Shown one piece after another: positions 1 to 8,321 of a stretch of DNA of 32,164 nt. Origin of the DNA: Planctomycetota bacterium (GTDB lineage Bacteria > Planctomycetota > Phycisphaerae > Phycisphaerales > Phycisphaeraceae); assembly GCA_021784455.1 (NCBI GenBank), contig JAJXSS010000004.1:1-32164 (forward strand), read 5' to 3'. Numbering within the stretch: the first letter of the stretch is position 1; each line of letters begins with the position of its first letter. The translations under genes were made by a program, and so were the position numbers. Below the pieces are notes generated by a model that saw nothing but the letters and a program-made list of their open reading frames with translations, did not search any database and had not been told where the DNA came from.

Positions 1-2
1 TC

Positions 3-689
3 GATGACTTGGTGGATGTGTTCGGCCGCATGGGCTTCGATGTCGCCACCGGCCCCGAGGTCGAGGACGAGTGGCACAACTTCGTCGCCCTCAACATCCC
101 CCAGGCCCACCCCGCCCGCGACCCGCTCGATAACTTCTACGTCGACATGCCCACGATTTTTGGCGGCCCCCCCGCAAGTGCCGGCACCATGCTGCGCTCC
201 CAGACCTCGACCATCCAGATCCGCGTGATGGGCCGGCAGAAGCCGCCCGTGCGCGTGGTGGCCACCGGGCGGGTCTACCGCCCCGATGAGCACGATGCCA
301 CCCATTTCTCCATGTTCCACCAGATCGAAGGGCTGTACGTGGACCACCACGTCTCCATGGCCGATCTCAAGACCACCCTTTTCCAGTTCGCCCGCGCTTA
401 TTTCGGCCCGGATGCCGAGGTGCGCTTCCGCCCCAGCTACTTCCCCTTCACCGAGCCTTCGGCCGAGTTTGACATCAAGATGCTCCTGAACGGCCAGTGG
501 GTCTGGAAGGAAATCGGCGGCTGCGGCATGGTCAACCCCGCCGTGCTCGAGGCCTGCCATATCGACCCCGAGGAGTGGACGGGCTTTGCCTTCGGCCTGG
601 GCATCGAACGCCTGGCCATGCGCAAGTACCACATCCAGGATATCCGCTGGCTCTTTGAGAACGATGTTCGTTTCCTTCGCCAGTTCTAG
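3..689 (+). CDS. pheS: Phenylalanyl-tRNA synthetase alpha subunit, C-terminal part (5' truncated by window)
   Basis: Open from the window edge; class II aaRS motifs [76 protein letters not shown] typical of PheS. Confidence 0.97.
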   Translation, partial: DDLVDVFGRMGFDVATGPEVEDEWHNFVALNIPQAHPARDPLDNFYVDMPTIFGGPPASAGTMLRSQTSTIQIRVMGRQKPPVRVVATGRVYRPDEHDATHFSMFHQIEGLYVDHHVSMADLKTTLFQFARAYFGPDAEVRFRPSYFPFTEPSAEFDIKMLLNGQWVWKEIGGCGMVNPAVLEACHIDPEEWTGFAFGLGIERLAMRKYHIQDIRWLFENDVRFLRQF

Positions 690-745
690 GCGCCTATTGT
701 CTCAGACTTTTCAACTACACCCACCCCCACCAAGCGAGTTCAACG

Positions 746-1684
746 ATGGCAGCACCGCTCCTTAAGACCGATCTACCCCTGAACAACCGGCGCCAAGGCA
801 AAGTGCGCGACATCTACGACGCGACTTTGACCGATGGCACACCGGTCCTGCTGATCATCGCCTCGGATCGCATCAGCGCGTTTGATGTGGTGATGCCCAA
901 CGGCATTCCCGGCAAAGGCATTGTGCTGACCCAGATCTCCAAGTTCTGGTTCGACATGATCGGCCGCAAACTGGCCGGCCAGCTCACCCACCACTTGCTG
1001 GCCACAGATGCCGCCCAGGTGGCCGGTCTGTCCGCGGCCGACAAGCAGGCCATCGACCGCCGCGTCATGGTCGGCCGCAAGTGCCGGGTCGTCCCCGTCG
1101 AGTGCATCGTGCGCGGCTACCTGGCTGGCTCGGGCTGGGCCGAATACAAGAAGTCCCAGACGGTCTGCGGCATCAAGCTGCCGGCCGGCCTGCAGCAGTG
1201 CGGCAAACTGCCCCAGCCCATCTTTACGCCCTCCACCAAGGCGGCCTCGGGCCACGATGAAAACATCTCCTTCGCGAAAGCCTGCGAACTCGAGGGCACG
1301 GCACTGGTGACCAAGCTGCGCGACCTGTCCCTGGCCATTTACCAGATGGCCCACGACTACGCTGCCGCCCGCGGCATCATCCTGGCCGATACCAAGTTCG
1401 AGTTCGGGCTGCCGGTCGACGGCGGCGCCACTCCCATCCTCATCGACGAGGTCCTGACCCCTGACAGCTCGCGTTTCTGGCCCGCCGACCAGTATCAGCC
1501 CGGCCGGGACCAGCCCAGCTTCGACAAGCAGTTCGTCCGCAACTACCTCGAAACCCTGGTGGCCCGGAAACAATGGAACAAGACCCCCCCGGGCCCGCAG
1601 CTTCCGGCGGAAGTGGTGGAAGGGACGCTCCAGCGCTATCGGGAAGCCTACCGGCTGCTGACGGGGTCAGACTTGAATCTGTGA
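746..1684 (+). CDS. purC: Phosphoribosylaminoimidazole-succinocarboxamide synthase (SAICAR synthetase)
   Basis: GKVRDIYD, ECIVRGYLAGSGWAEYKKSQTVCGIKLP, ILADTKFEFG, LIDEVLTPDSSRFWPADQY motifs. Confidence 0.97.
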   Translation: MAAPLLKTDLPLNNRRQGKVRDIYDATLTDGTPVLLIIASDRISAFDVVMPNGIPGKGIVLTQISKFWFDMIGRKLAGQLTHHLLATDAAQVAGLSAADKQAIDRRVMVGRKCRVVPVECIVRGYLAGSGWAEYKKSQTVCGIKLPAGLQQCGKLPQPIFTPSTKAASGHDENISFAKACELEGTALVTKLRDLSLAIYQMAHDYAAARGIILADTKFEFGLPVDGGATPILIDEVLTPDSSRFWPADQYQPGRDQPSFDKQFVRNYLETLVARKQWNKTPPGPQLPAEVVEGTLQRYREAYRLLTGSDLNL

Positions 1685-1838
1685 CCCCAGCGCGGGTTTT
1701 GCCCACTTCACGGCGGTATTTTGCTCAAAAAGACACGTTATTGCACGCATTGGCCGATGCGGAGGGGCCGGCGTGCAGTGCCGCCTACAATGCAAAATTC
1801 GGATGATGTCGGGTCAACCCTTAGAAAAAGGAGTTGCC

Positions 1839-2090
1839 ATGATTGCCGAACGTCAGATGGATGTGGCGGGCCCACCCGAGGGGATCGCCGAACTGGGCAC
1901 CAAGCTCAAGGCCGTCAAAGATGACCTCTGTGATGCCGGAAGGGCTTCTTTGCACAGCGCCAAAATGAGCGCCGGTGCCGCCCGGCAACGGGCGCAGCGC
2001 TACGTCAACGATCACCCGGTGACCAGCCTGCTGGTGGCAGCGGGCGCGGGCCTGATGGTGGGTTCTCTGCTGCGGCGGCGCCACACCTGA
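1839..2090 (+). CDS. DUF883/ElaB/YqjD-like small protein with C-terminal membrane anchor
   Basis: ATG at 1839 preceded by AAAAGGAG; helical N-terminus and C-terminal VNDHPVTSLLVAAGAGLMVGSLLRRR, typical of DUF883 proteins. Confidence 0.8.
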   Translation: MIAERQMDVAGPPEGIAELGTKLKAVKDDLCDAGRASLHSAKMSAGAARQRAQRYVNDHPVTSLLVAAGAGLMVGSLLRRRHT

Positions 2091-2098
2091 CGCATCCC

Positions 2099-2392
2099 GT
2101 GAACGCATTTCAAGAGATCCTGGCGGTTGTCGTGCGCCTGCTCCGCAACGAGTTCCGGGCGGCGGCGCACGAAGCCGAGCATGTCGCGGCCCGCATTACG
2201 CGGGAAACTGTGCTGACCGTGATAGCCGCGCTGGCCGCCTGCGCCGGAGCGGGGCTGCTGCTGGCGGCCCTGTGCCTGTTCCTGCTGGCGCTGATGCCCA
2301 CTCCCGACGCCTTGGCCCTGACCGGCGCCCTACTGCTGTTGCTGGCTTTGCTCGCCTGGCTGGCGGCCCGGGCGTTTCCCCCCTCCCGGTAG
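2099..2392 (+). CDS. Small membrane protein, YqjE/phage-holin-like
   Basis: GTG start 8 bp after the DUF883 gene; two hydrophobic segments after an amphipathic N-terminus; gene order like yqjD-yqjE. Confidence 0.6.
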   Translation: MNAFQEILAVVVRLLRNEFRAAAHEAEHVAARITRETVLTVIAALAACAGAGLLLAALCLFLLALMPTPDALALTGALLLLLALLAWLAARAFPPSR

Positions 2393-2500
2393 CCGCTGGC
2401 GGTCTGTTCGCCTGCGGCCACGGTGCCTGGGGACCAGGCGCGACGGGGAGCCGGCCAGTTCCTTCAACGGGCCCAATCCCGCAGCCCACCACTATCGCTA

Positions 2501-2515
2501 CTGATGCACCATCAG
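2501..2515. promoter_or_regulatory. 15-bp interrupted palindrome CTGATG-CAC-CATCAG upstream of the CDF transporter gene
   Basis: Perfect 6-bp arms with 3-nt centre, 21 nt before the ATG at 2537, overlapping the expected -35 region. Confidence 0.4.
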
Positions 2516-2524
2516 CAGTTCAGT

Positions 2525-2530
2525 TAAAAT
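2525..2530 (+). promoter_or_regulatory. Candidate -10 element TAAAAT, six nt before the start codon (possible leaderless transcript)
   Basis: TAAAAT-gagggc-ATG; no properly spaced Shine-Dalgarno sequence. Confidence 0.4.
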
Positions 2531-2536
2531 GAGGGC

Positions 2537-3493
2537 ATGGCTGAGTCTACCGCCAGTCCGCACTTCCGTGAGATCCACCGCGTTGCTCAGGTTGCCCTGG
2601 TGATGGGCATCGTGGTGATGCTGCTGAAATTGGGTGTGTTCTTCCTCACCCATTCGGTGGCGGTGCTGTCCGATGCCCTGGAATCCATCATCAACATCCT
2701 CGCGGCCGGAGTCATGCTCTATTCGGTGTGGCTGTCCAGCCGCCCGGCCGACAGCGACCACCCCTACGGCCACGGCAAGGTCGAGTTCATGACCCTGGGT
2801 TTCGAAGGTCTGATGATCCTCTTGGCCGGAGGCACCATCGCCTACGAAGCCATTCAGCGGCTGTTCAGCCCCGAGCCCATTGAAGCCGGCCTGGGCGTGT
2901 GGCTGCTGCTGGCCGTCAACGCCATCAACGCTGCCCTGGCCACCTTCATCTACCGCCGCGGCCGGCGTTACGGCAGCCCCGTGCTCATCGCCGACGCCAA
3001 GCATCTGTTCACGGATGTCGCTTCCACTGTGGGCGTGACCATCGGGTTGGGGCTGGTGTGGCTGTTCCGGATCGACCACCTGGATCCCTTGATGGCCCTG
3101 ATGCTGGCCGGCCTCATCCTCTTCACCGCCTGGGGGCTCTTGAAGCAGGCGGCCGACGGCTTGATGGACCGCAACGATGTCCCGGATCAGTCGGCCATTG
3201 CCCAGATCCTCGACGAGGAGGTCGCCGACGGTGCCATCAAGAGCTATCACAAGATCAAGCACCGCCACGCCGGACCGTTCATGTGGATCGAGTTCCATAT
3301 TCAGGTGGACCGCAACCTCAACATCACCCAGGCCCACGACTTGGGCAGCCGGATCGAGCATCGCCTGGAGGCCCGCTTCGGCCACGCCAAGGCCACCGCC
3401 CACGTGGAACCGGCCCTCGACTCCGAGCCGCCGGTCTCGTTCCCGGCCGCCGCGCCGGCATCCCCATCCGCCCCCCGCCCCCCGGCGGGGTGA
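2537..3493 (+). CDS. Cation diffusion facilitator family transporter
   Basis: HSVAVLSDALESIINI, DHPYGHGKVEFM, ADAKHLFTDVASTVGV, C-terminal ferredoxin-like domain (MWIEFHIQVDRNLNITQAHDLGSRIEHRL). Confidence 0.93.
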   Translation: MAESTASPHFREIHRVAQVALVMGIVVMLLKLGVFFLTHSVAVLSDALESIINILAAGVMLYSVWLSSRPADSDHPYGHGKVEFMTLGFEGLMILLAGGTIAYEAIQRLFSPEPIEAGLGVWLLLAVNAINAALATFIYRRGRRYGSPVLIADAKHLFTDVASTVGVTIGLGLVWLFRIDHLDPLMALMLAGLILFTAWGLLKQAADGLMDRNDVPDQSAIAQILDEEVADGAIKSYHKIKHRHAGPFMWIEFHIQVDRNLNITQAHDLGSRIEHRLEARFGHAKATAHVEPALDSEPPVSFPAAAPASPSAPRPPAG

Positions 3494-3515
3494 GTGGTGC
3501 GGGGGAGTTTCGCGC

Positions 3516-3544
3516 GGTATCACTCCCGCTTGAAGAGTGATACC
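3516..3544. promoter_or_regulatory. Hairpin: GGTATCACTC-9 nt-GAGTGATACC
   Basis: Perfect 10-bp inverted repeat with loop CCGCTTGAA, 22 bp after the CDF stop codon; no T-tract. Confidence 0.5.
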
Positions 3545-3760
3545 AAGAACCGTACCCCGGTTTCGGCCCCACGCTGGTGGCCACGGCATGATCATCAGCC
3601 CCATGCGTGAAATCCCGGCATACTTTCCTGACCTGCCCAACCCGGATCGCGAGCGTTCCCAATACGCCCACCCCCGCCTCGATCTGGAAGAGCGGCTCGC
3701 CTGGTCCGGTGGCGCGGCCAGGCCGCGAAGCGTTTGCGGTGCGAGGCTGGAGTGCCTTTG

Positions 3761-4708
3761 ATGATTCTGCAATCTGAACGCCTGGCTGTAGACATCGCCG
3801 ATCCGGGAACGGTCTACCGCGGGCCCCGCTTTGACTGGACGGGTTTTGTCACCCAGGTCACGTTGGATGGGGCGCATACGTTCTGCACAACCGAAGCCGC
3901 TGGCCGGGCCGGGAGCGCCACCTGGCCAGGGGCGGGCCTGTGCAACGAATTCGGCATTTTCCAGCCCATCGGTTATGACGAGGTGCCGGTTGGAGGCCAG
4001 TTTCCCAAACCCGGGGTGGGCTTGTTAACCCGCCTGGATGGCCGGGGCTATCGCTTCATGGCGCCGTATCCCATCGAGCCGGCCACCATCCACGTCGAAG
4101 CTCTGGGCCCGCAATGCGTGCGCTACCACATCAAGCCCGCGGACTGCCATGGCTACAGCTTCGACTATCAGAAGACGCTGATGTTGCACGGACAAACCCT
4201 CGCGATCCAGTATCAACTCGAGAACCTGGGCGCCAAGCGGATCCTGACCCAGGAATACAACCACAATTTCATCGCCCTGGATGGTGCAGCCCTGGGCACG
4301 GATTACTTCCTGGACCTGAACTTCATCCCGCAGTTTGATCGGGAGGTCCATCCCCTTCAGACCCGGGGCTCCCGCATTCTGTGGCAGGAGCGCCCCGCGG
4401 CCGATTTCTACAGTCCAATCGGGGGCTTCGACGCCGCGACCCCGGTTGGCTGGTCCCTGCACCATGTCCGCCGTGGTCTGCGGCTCGATTGCCGGACCGA
4501 TTTTCGAGCTTCGGGTGTGGCCATCTGGGGAACGGCACACGTCATCAGTCCCGAGATTTTCTACCCGGTGGACCTGCTTCCGGGGGCCACCTGCCGCTGG
4601 CAGCGGAGTTACACCTTCCGATTGACCAGTGACCCGGACCAATCTGTGGCACCCCCGGCCCACCCCGGCGTGGTTGGGATCCCGGACGCTGGAAAGGACC
4701 GGGGCTGA
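3761..4708 (+). CDS. Aldose 1-epimerase/galactose mutarotase-like protein
   Basis: Mutarotase-like beta-sandwich pattern; TQEYNHNFIALDG, 'PIEPATIHVEALGP', ATG start at 3761. Confidence 0.65.
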   Translation: MILQSERLAVDIADPGTVYRGPRFDWTGFVTQVTLDGAHTFCTTEAAGRAGSATWPGAGLCNEFGIFQPIGYDEVPVGGQFPKPGVGLLTRLDGRGYRFMAPYPIEPATIHVEALGPQCVRYHIKPADCHGYSFDYQKTLMLHGQTLAIQYQLENLGAKRILTQEYNHNFIALDGAALGTDYFLDLNFIPQFDREVHPLQTRGSRILWQERPAADFYSPIGGFDAATPVGWSLHHVRRGLRLDCRTDFRASGVAIWGTAHVISPEIFYPVDLLPGATCRWQRSYTFRLTSDPDQSVAPPAHPGVVGIPDAGKDRG

Positions 4709-4733
4709 TCGGTGGCGCGGGCCGGCCGGCACG

Positions 4734-5579
4734 TTACCGCCGGCGCCGGCAGAGCAGCAGTATCAGGCCGCCCAGGGCCATCTGGCTCAGCGCGGCAGGC
4801 TCGGGGATGGCATCCACGGTCAAGGTGAAACTGTCCACATAACCCGGAGCCGGCGGGTTGGTCGTTTCCTCGACATAGCTGCCGAAACTAATGGTCGTGA
4901 TGTTCGGGTTCTGGGAATCGAAGGCGGTCGTCGCGCGTACCACCTGGCCATCGATATACCACGTGGCCGTCCAGCGTGCGGGATGGGTGTCCAGCACGAT
5001 GGCAATGGTGTGCAGGCCGGTGGCGGTGCCGATGACCTGCTGGTTGGTCAGGCAGCCCGGACTGGTCGGCCCGCTGTAGCAGGAAAGGTTTTCATATGCG
5101 CTGGTAGAGCCGCGCATCAGCATCCAGGCCGACGGGTTGACCGCGTAGTGGTACCCCTGCGAATTGGTCCCGCCATTAGCGGTGGAGTACCCCAGGCCGA
5201 TAAAGTCCAGACTGGGGGCGGTGCAGTCTTCGCCGACCGACAAGGTATAGACATGGCCGGCCTGGGGTAGAAACGGCAGCGAGGCGCCCCCGTTGGTCGT
5301 CGTCAGCGTGCAGTGCGTGCCATCGGTGGTATAGCCGGTGCCGGGCGTCGTCCAGGTGGCGCCCCGGGTGCCACCGTAGGCTCCCAGCGTCACATCCGGA
5401 GCCGAACCCTCCAGGATCCCGCTGCGGCTGAAGGCATCGTGGTAGATGATCGTGTCGGCCGGCGCGGCCCCTGCCCGCCCCAGCGTCCAGGCCCCGGCCA
5501 GAGTCAGCAGAGTGATCCACCTGCGCGGGGCGGATCGCGCCTTCGAAGAGCGACGGCTACCGGTCATCGCCTGCCACAT
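4734..5579 (-). CDS. PEP-CTERM sorting domain protein with concanavalin/LamG-like ectodomain
   Basis: Signal peptide, IPEPAALSQMALGGLILLLCRRRR C-terminus, AGGAGG upstream of the ATG on the minus strand. Confidence 0.85.
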   Translation of the reverse strand: MWQAMTGSRRSSKARSAPRRWITLLTLAGAWTLGRAGAAPADTIIYHDAFSRSGILEGSAPDVTLGAYGGTRGATWTTPGTGYTTDGTHCTLTTTNGGASLPFLPQAGHVYTLSVGEDCTAPSLDFIGLGYSTANGGTNSQGYHYAVNPSAWMLMRGSTSAYENLSCYSGPTSPGCLTNQQVIGTATGLHTIAIVLDTHPARWTATWYIDGQVVRATTAFDSQNPNITTISFGSYVEETTNPPAPGYVDSFTLTVDAIPEPAALSQMALGGLILLLCRRRR

Positions 5580-5693
5580 GCGAATCCTCCTGTCATCCGT
5601 CCCCGATGCGCACCGGAAGGTGCCACCGACGTGGCGGTCCTCGCATGTGGAATGGTCACATCATACCGCAGAAGGGCCTAGGGCGGTGGGCCG

Positions 5694-8309
5694 CTACGGA
5701 GCATTCAGGGGTCCGGGTTTGCCCCACCAGCAGGTCCAGGTTTCAGCGGGCGGGCGGGGGTCAGCGGGGGTCAGCGGCACAGGACCGGTGAAGGACCAGG
5801 GTTGCTGACCATCGTCTAGCGGGGCATCCACCGAAGGGGATACGGGCAGGTTGCGCTGCAGGGCCAGCAGCACCGGCCGGTGGGCATCGAGCGTCAGTTC
5901 AAGGTGTCCCTGTGCGTCCAGAAGCGGCCTGGCCGCCTGCTCGGGGGCCAGGGGATCGATGATGGCGATGCTGGCGGGCGTTTGCGCAGGCCAGGGATTG
6001 CGCAGTTTGACTTGCCGGGGCTGCTCGCTGTAAAGGACCACCCATTGGGTCTGGCCGGCGGCACGCTGGGCCGACACCAGCACCCCGGGCCGGGCGCGCA
6101 GGTGCACGAAGCCGGCATCCGCCCATGAGGCCGGCAGCGCGGGGAACACCTGAATAACGCCGGAATGGCTCTGCAGAAGCATTTCGTTGAGGCCGTTGGC
6201 CAGACCGCAGAGCTGGTTCTGCATCCACTGCATCCCGGCGCGAGCTTCCGGGGGGCGGGACTGTTCGCAGAGGAAGCCATTGGTTTTGAGGGTGCTGAGC
6301 ACCCAACCGTTGAGCAGGGCGTCCAGGGCACCATCCCCATCGCCCATCCAGGCGCGGGCGGCGGCGATCCAGCCCATGGACAGGTCATCGTTCCAGCGCA
6401 GGCGGCCGGGATCGGGCTGGCCGATGGTCACCCGTGAGGAGCAGCGCCACAGGTTGGCCAGGGTGCGCTGGGCGATGGTCTGGAGGTCCGTGGGGCCGAG
6501 TTGGGTGACCAGGCCGGTTGGGTAGATGGGCGCGATCTGATAGGGGTGTGAGACGGGCACATCCAGCGGCACATCCTTGGCCGGGGCGAACTCGCCGTTG
6601 GCCACGGGGACGGGATTCAGACGGGCCAGCAGGTCGCGGTAGCGGGCGGCATCGGCGCTGGCCCCCACGGCGTCGGCGGCCAGGGCGGCATCGCGGAAGT
6701 GGCCGTGCACAGCCGCCAGATCCATGCCGGCATCGCGCACGAGGCGCTGGGCGGGCACCACGTTGAACATGGTGTCTTCGCACAGCTTGGTCAGCGGCAG
6801 GGACAGCCGGCCGGTGGCGGGATCGGGCTCGAGATAGGCCGCATAAAACTCGGCCACAGCGCGGATGAGCGGCCAGCCGCAGCGGGACAGGGTGTCGCGA
6901 TCCCCCGTGAACTCATAATGCCACCAGGCAAGCTGGGCCAGCCAGGCCGAGACGAAGAGTTCGTAGCGCCAGTAACCCACCCCCCAGTGATCGATGCCGC
7001 GGCCGATGCTGGCAAAGGGCACCTTGACCCCCGGAAGGCCCCACACGCGGCGCGTTTCCATCTCCATCTCGGGCAGCACGGCCCAGAAGTGGCGCAGAAA
7101 CGGCATCATCAAATCGCAGTGGTTGGCCGCCGCCAGCGGCCAGTAGCACATCTGGGAGTTGATGTTGTTGTGATAGTCCCCACCGTAAGGCTGCTCGAGT
7201 CGCAGGTTCCAGGCGGACATCAGGGGCGCCGGATAGGCGCCGCGGCTGGAAGAGGCCATGGTGTAGATGGCGTAGCACCACAGGGCCTCGAGGATGCGCT
7301 GGGGCAGTTGGATGACCGAGCGGCTCCAGCGCTCGTGCCAGAAGTTGCGGTGATCGGTGTGCAGGCGGTCGAAGTTGCGCTGCCAGGCGGTTTCCAGCAG
7401 CAGGGCGGCGCGGCGGCGCAGGAAGGCCCCTTCGCGGGCCGTGACGAGGGTGAACAGCAGTTCGGTGACGGGCCCCTCACAGTGCAGCTTCGCATGGGGC
7501 GATTGTTCCCCCGCGCCTTCGAGCGAGCCGCCGCGGACCTCGAGCATCAGCAGCGTGCGGTGGCCATCGGCGTAGTCGATCTGCAGTGTCGCCCGCTGCG
7601 GGGCCCAGTCATAGCCCAGCCGGCGATACTCCTCGCGGCGGATCATCTGGAGGTAGGGGGAATCAGCGGCGGCGGCATTTTCGGGGGCACCATTTCCGGG
7701 GGCGGCCGCTTCGGGGCTGAGTTGAAGGTTCAGGGTGCGGCCTTGCAAGCCGCTGAAGCGCAGGGCCAGCACGTTGCCATCGGCGTAGACGAAGCTCTCC
7801 ACCCGGCCGCCCTGGGCCAGCTCGAGGGTGTGCGTGGCGTGATAGAGGTCCAGCACCTGGCGGCGCACGGCCAGGTCATCGGGCTGGGCGCTGCTGAACC
7901 ACAGTCCCCCGGCGGGGAGGAAGGTGGGGAAGTAGGTGCGGAAGTCCCATTCCTCCTCATTGATCTGATCGGTCAGGAGGTGATTGCCTTCTTCGGCGAA
8001 GATGCGGCGCAGGGTCTGATGCGTGGTCCGGGGGATAACCGGATGGCGCAGGTCGCGGACATCGGATTTGGTCAGGCCCCAGCAGAGCATGCCGGTGGGC
8101 TGGTAGGTCATGGCGGCCAGATCGCCGTTGCCCAGGGGCAGGCCCTCCTGCCAGAGGCGGGCCGGGCCGTGATAGATGAGGCGGTTGCGGCCGACGCGGC
8201 GCTGCACATCCACGGCCAAGGGCACCCCCGGATAGCGGCAGTGGCCATCCCAGAAGCCTTGGGAGCCTTGCGGAGCGTGCTGCCAGTGCGTCAAGACGGA
8301 TCGCGGCAT
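5694..8309 (-). CDS. Divergent GH95-like glycoside hydrolase (alpha-L-fucosidase/galactosidase fold), no evident signal peptide
   Basis: N-terminal WQEGLPLGNGDLAAM and central GGDYHNNINSQMCYWPLAAANH resemble GH95 motifs. ATG at 8309; alternative TTG at 8321. Confidence 0.75.
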   Translation of the reverse strand: MPRSVLTHWQHAPQGSQGFWDGHCRYPGVPLAVDVQRRVGRNRLIYHGPARLWQEGLPLGNGDLAAMTYQPTGMLCWGLTKSDVRDLRHPVIPRTTHQTLRRIFAEEGNHLLTDQINEEEWDFRTYFPTFLPAGGLWFSSAQPDDLAVRRQVLDLYHATHTLELAQGGRVESFVYADGNVLALRFSGLQGRTLNLQLSPEAAAPGNGAPENAAAADSPYLQMIRREEYRRLGYDWAPQRATLQIDYADGHRTLLMLEVRGGSLEGAGEQSPHAKLHCEGPVTELLFTLVTAREGAFLRRRAALLLETAWQRNFDRLHTDHRNFWHERWSRSVIQLPQRILEALWCYAIYTMASSSRGAYPAPLMSAWNLRLEQPYGGDYHNNINSQMCYWPLAAANHCDLMMPFLRHFWAVLPEMEMETRRVWGLPGVKVPFASIGRGIDHWGVGYWRYELFVSAWLAQLAWWHYEFTGDRDTLSRCGWPLIRAVAEFYAAYLEPDPATGRLSLPLTKLCEDTMFNVVPAQRLVRDAGMDLAAVHGHFRDAALAADAVGASADAARYRDLLARLNPVPVANGEFAPAKDVPLDVPVSHPYQIAPIYPTGLVTQLGPTDLQTIAQRTLANLWRCSSRVTIGQPDPGRLRWNDDLSMGWIAAARAWMGDGDGALDALLNGWVLSTLKTNGFLCEQSRPPEARAGMQWMQNQLCGLANGLNEMLLQSHSGVIQVFPALPASWADAGFVHLRARPGVLVSAQRAAGQTQWVVLYSEQPRQVKLRNPWPAQTPASIAIIDPLAPEQAARPLLDAQGHLELTLDAHRPVLLALQRNLPVSPSVDAPLDDGQQPWSFTGPVPLTPADPRPPAETWTCWWGKPGPLNAP

Positions 8310-8321
8310 GGTCGTGCCCAA

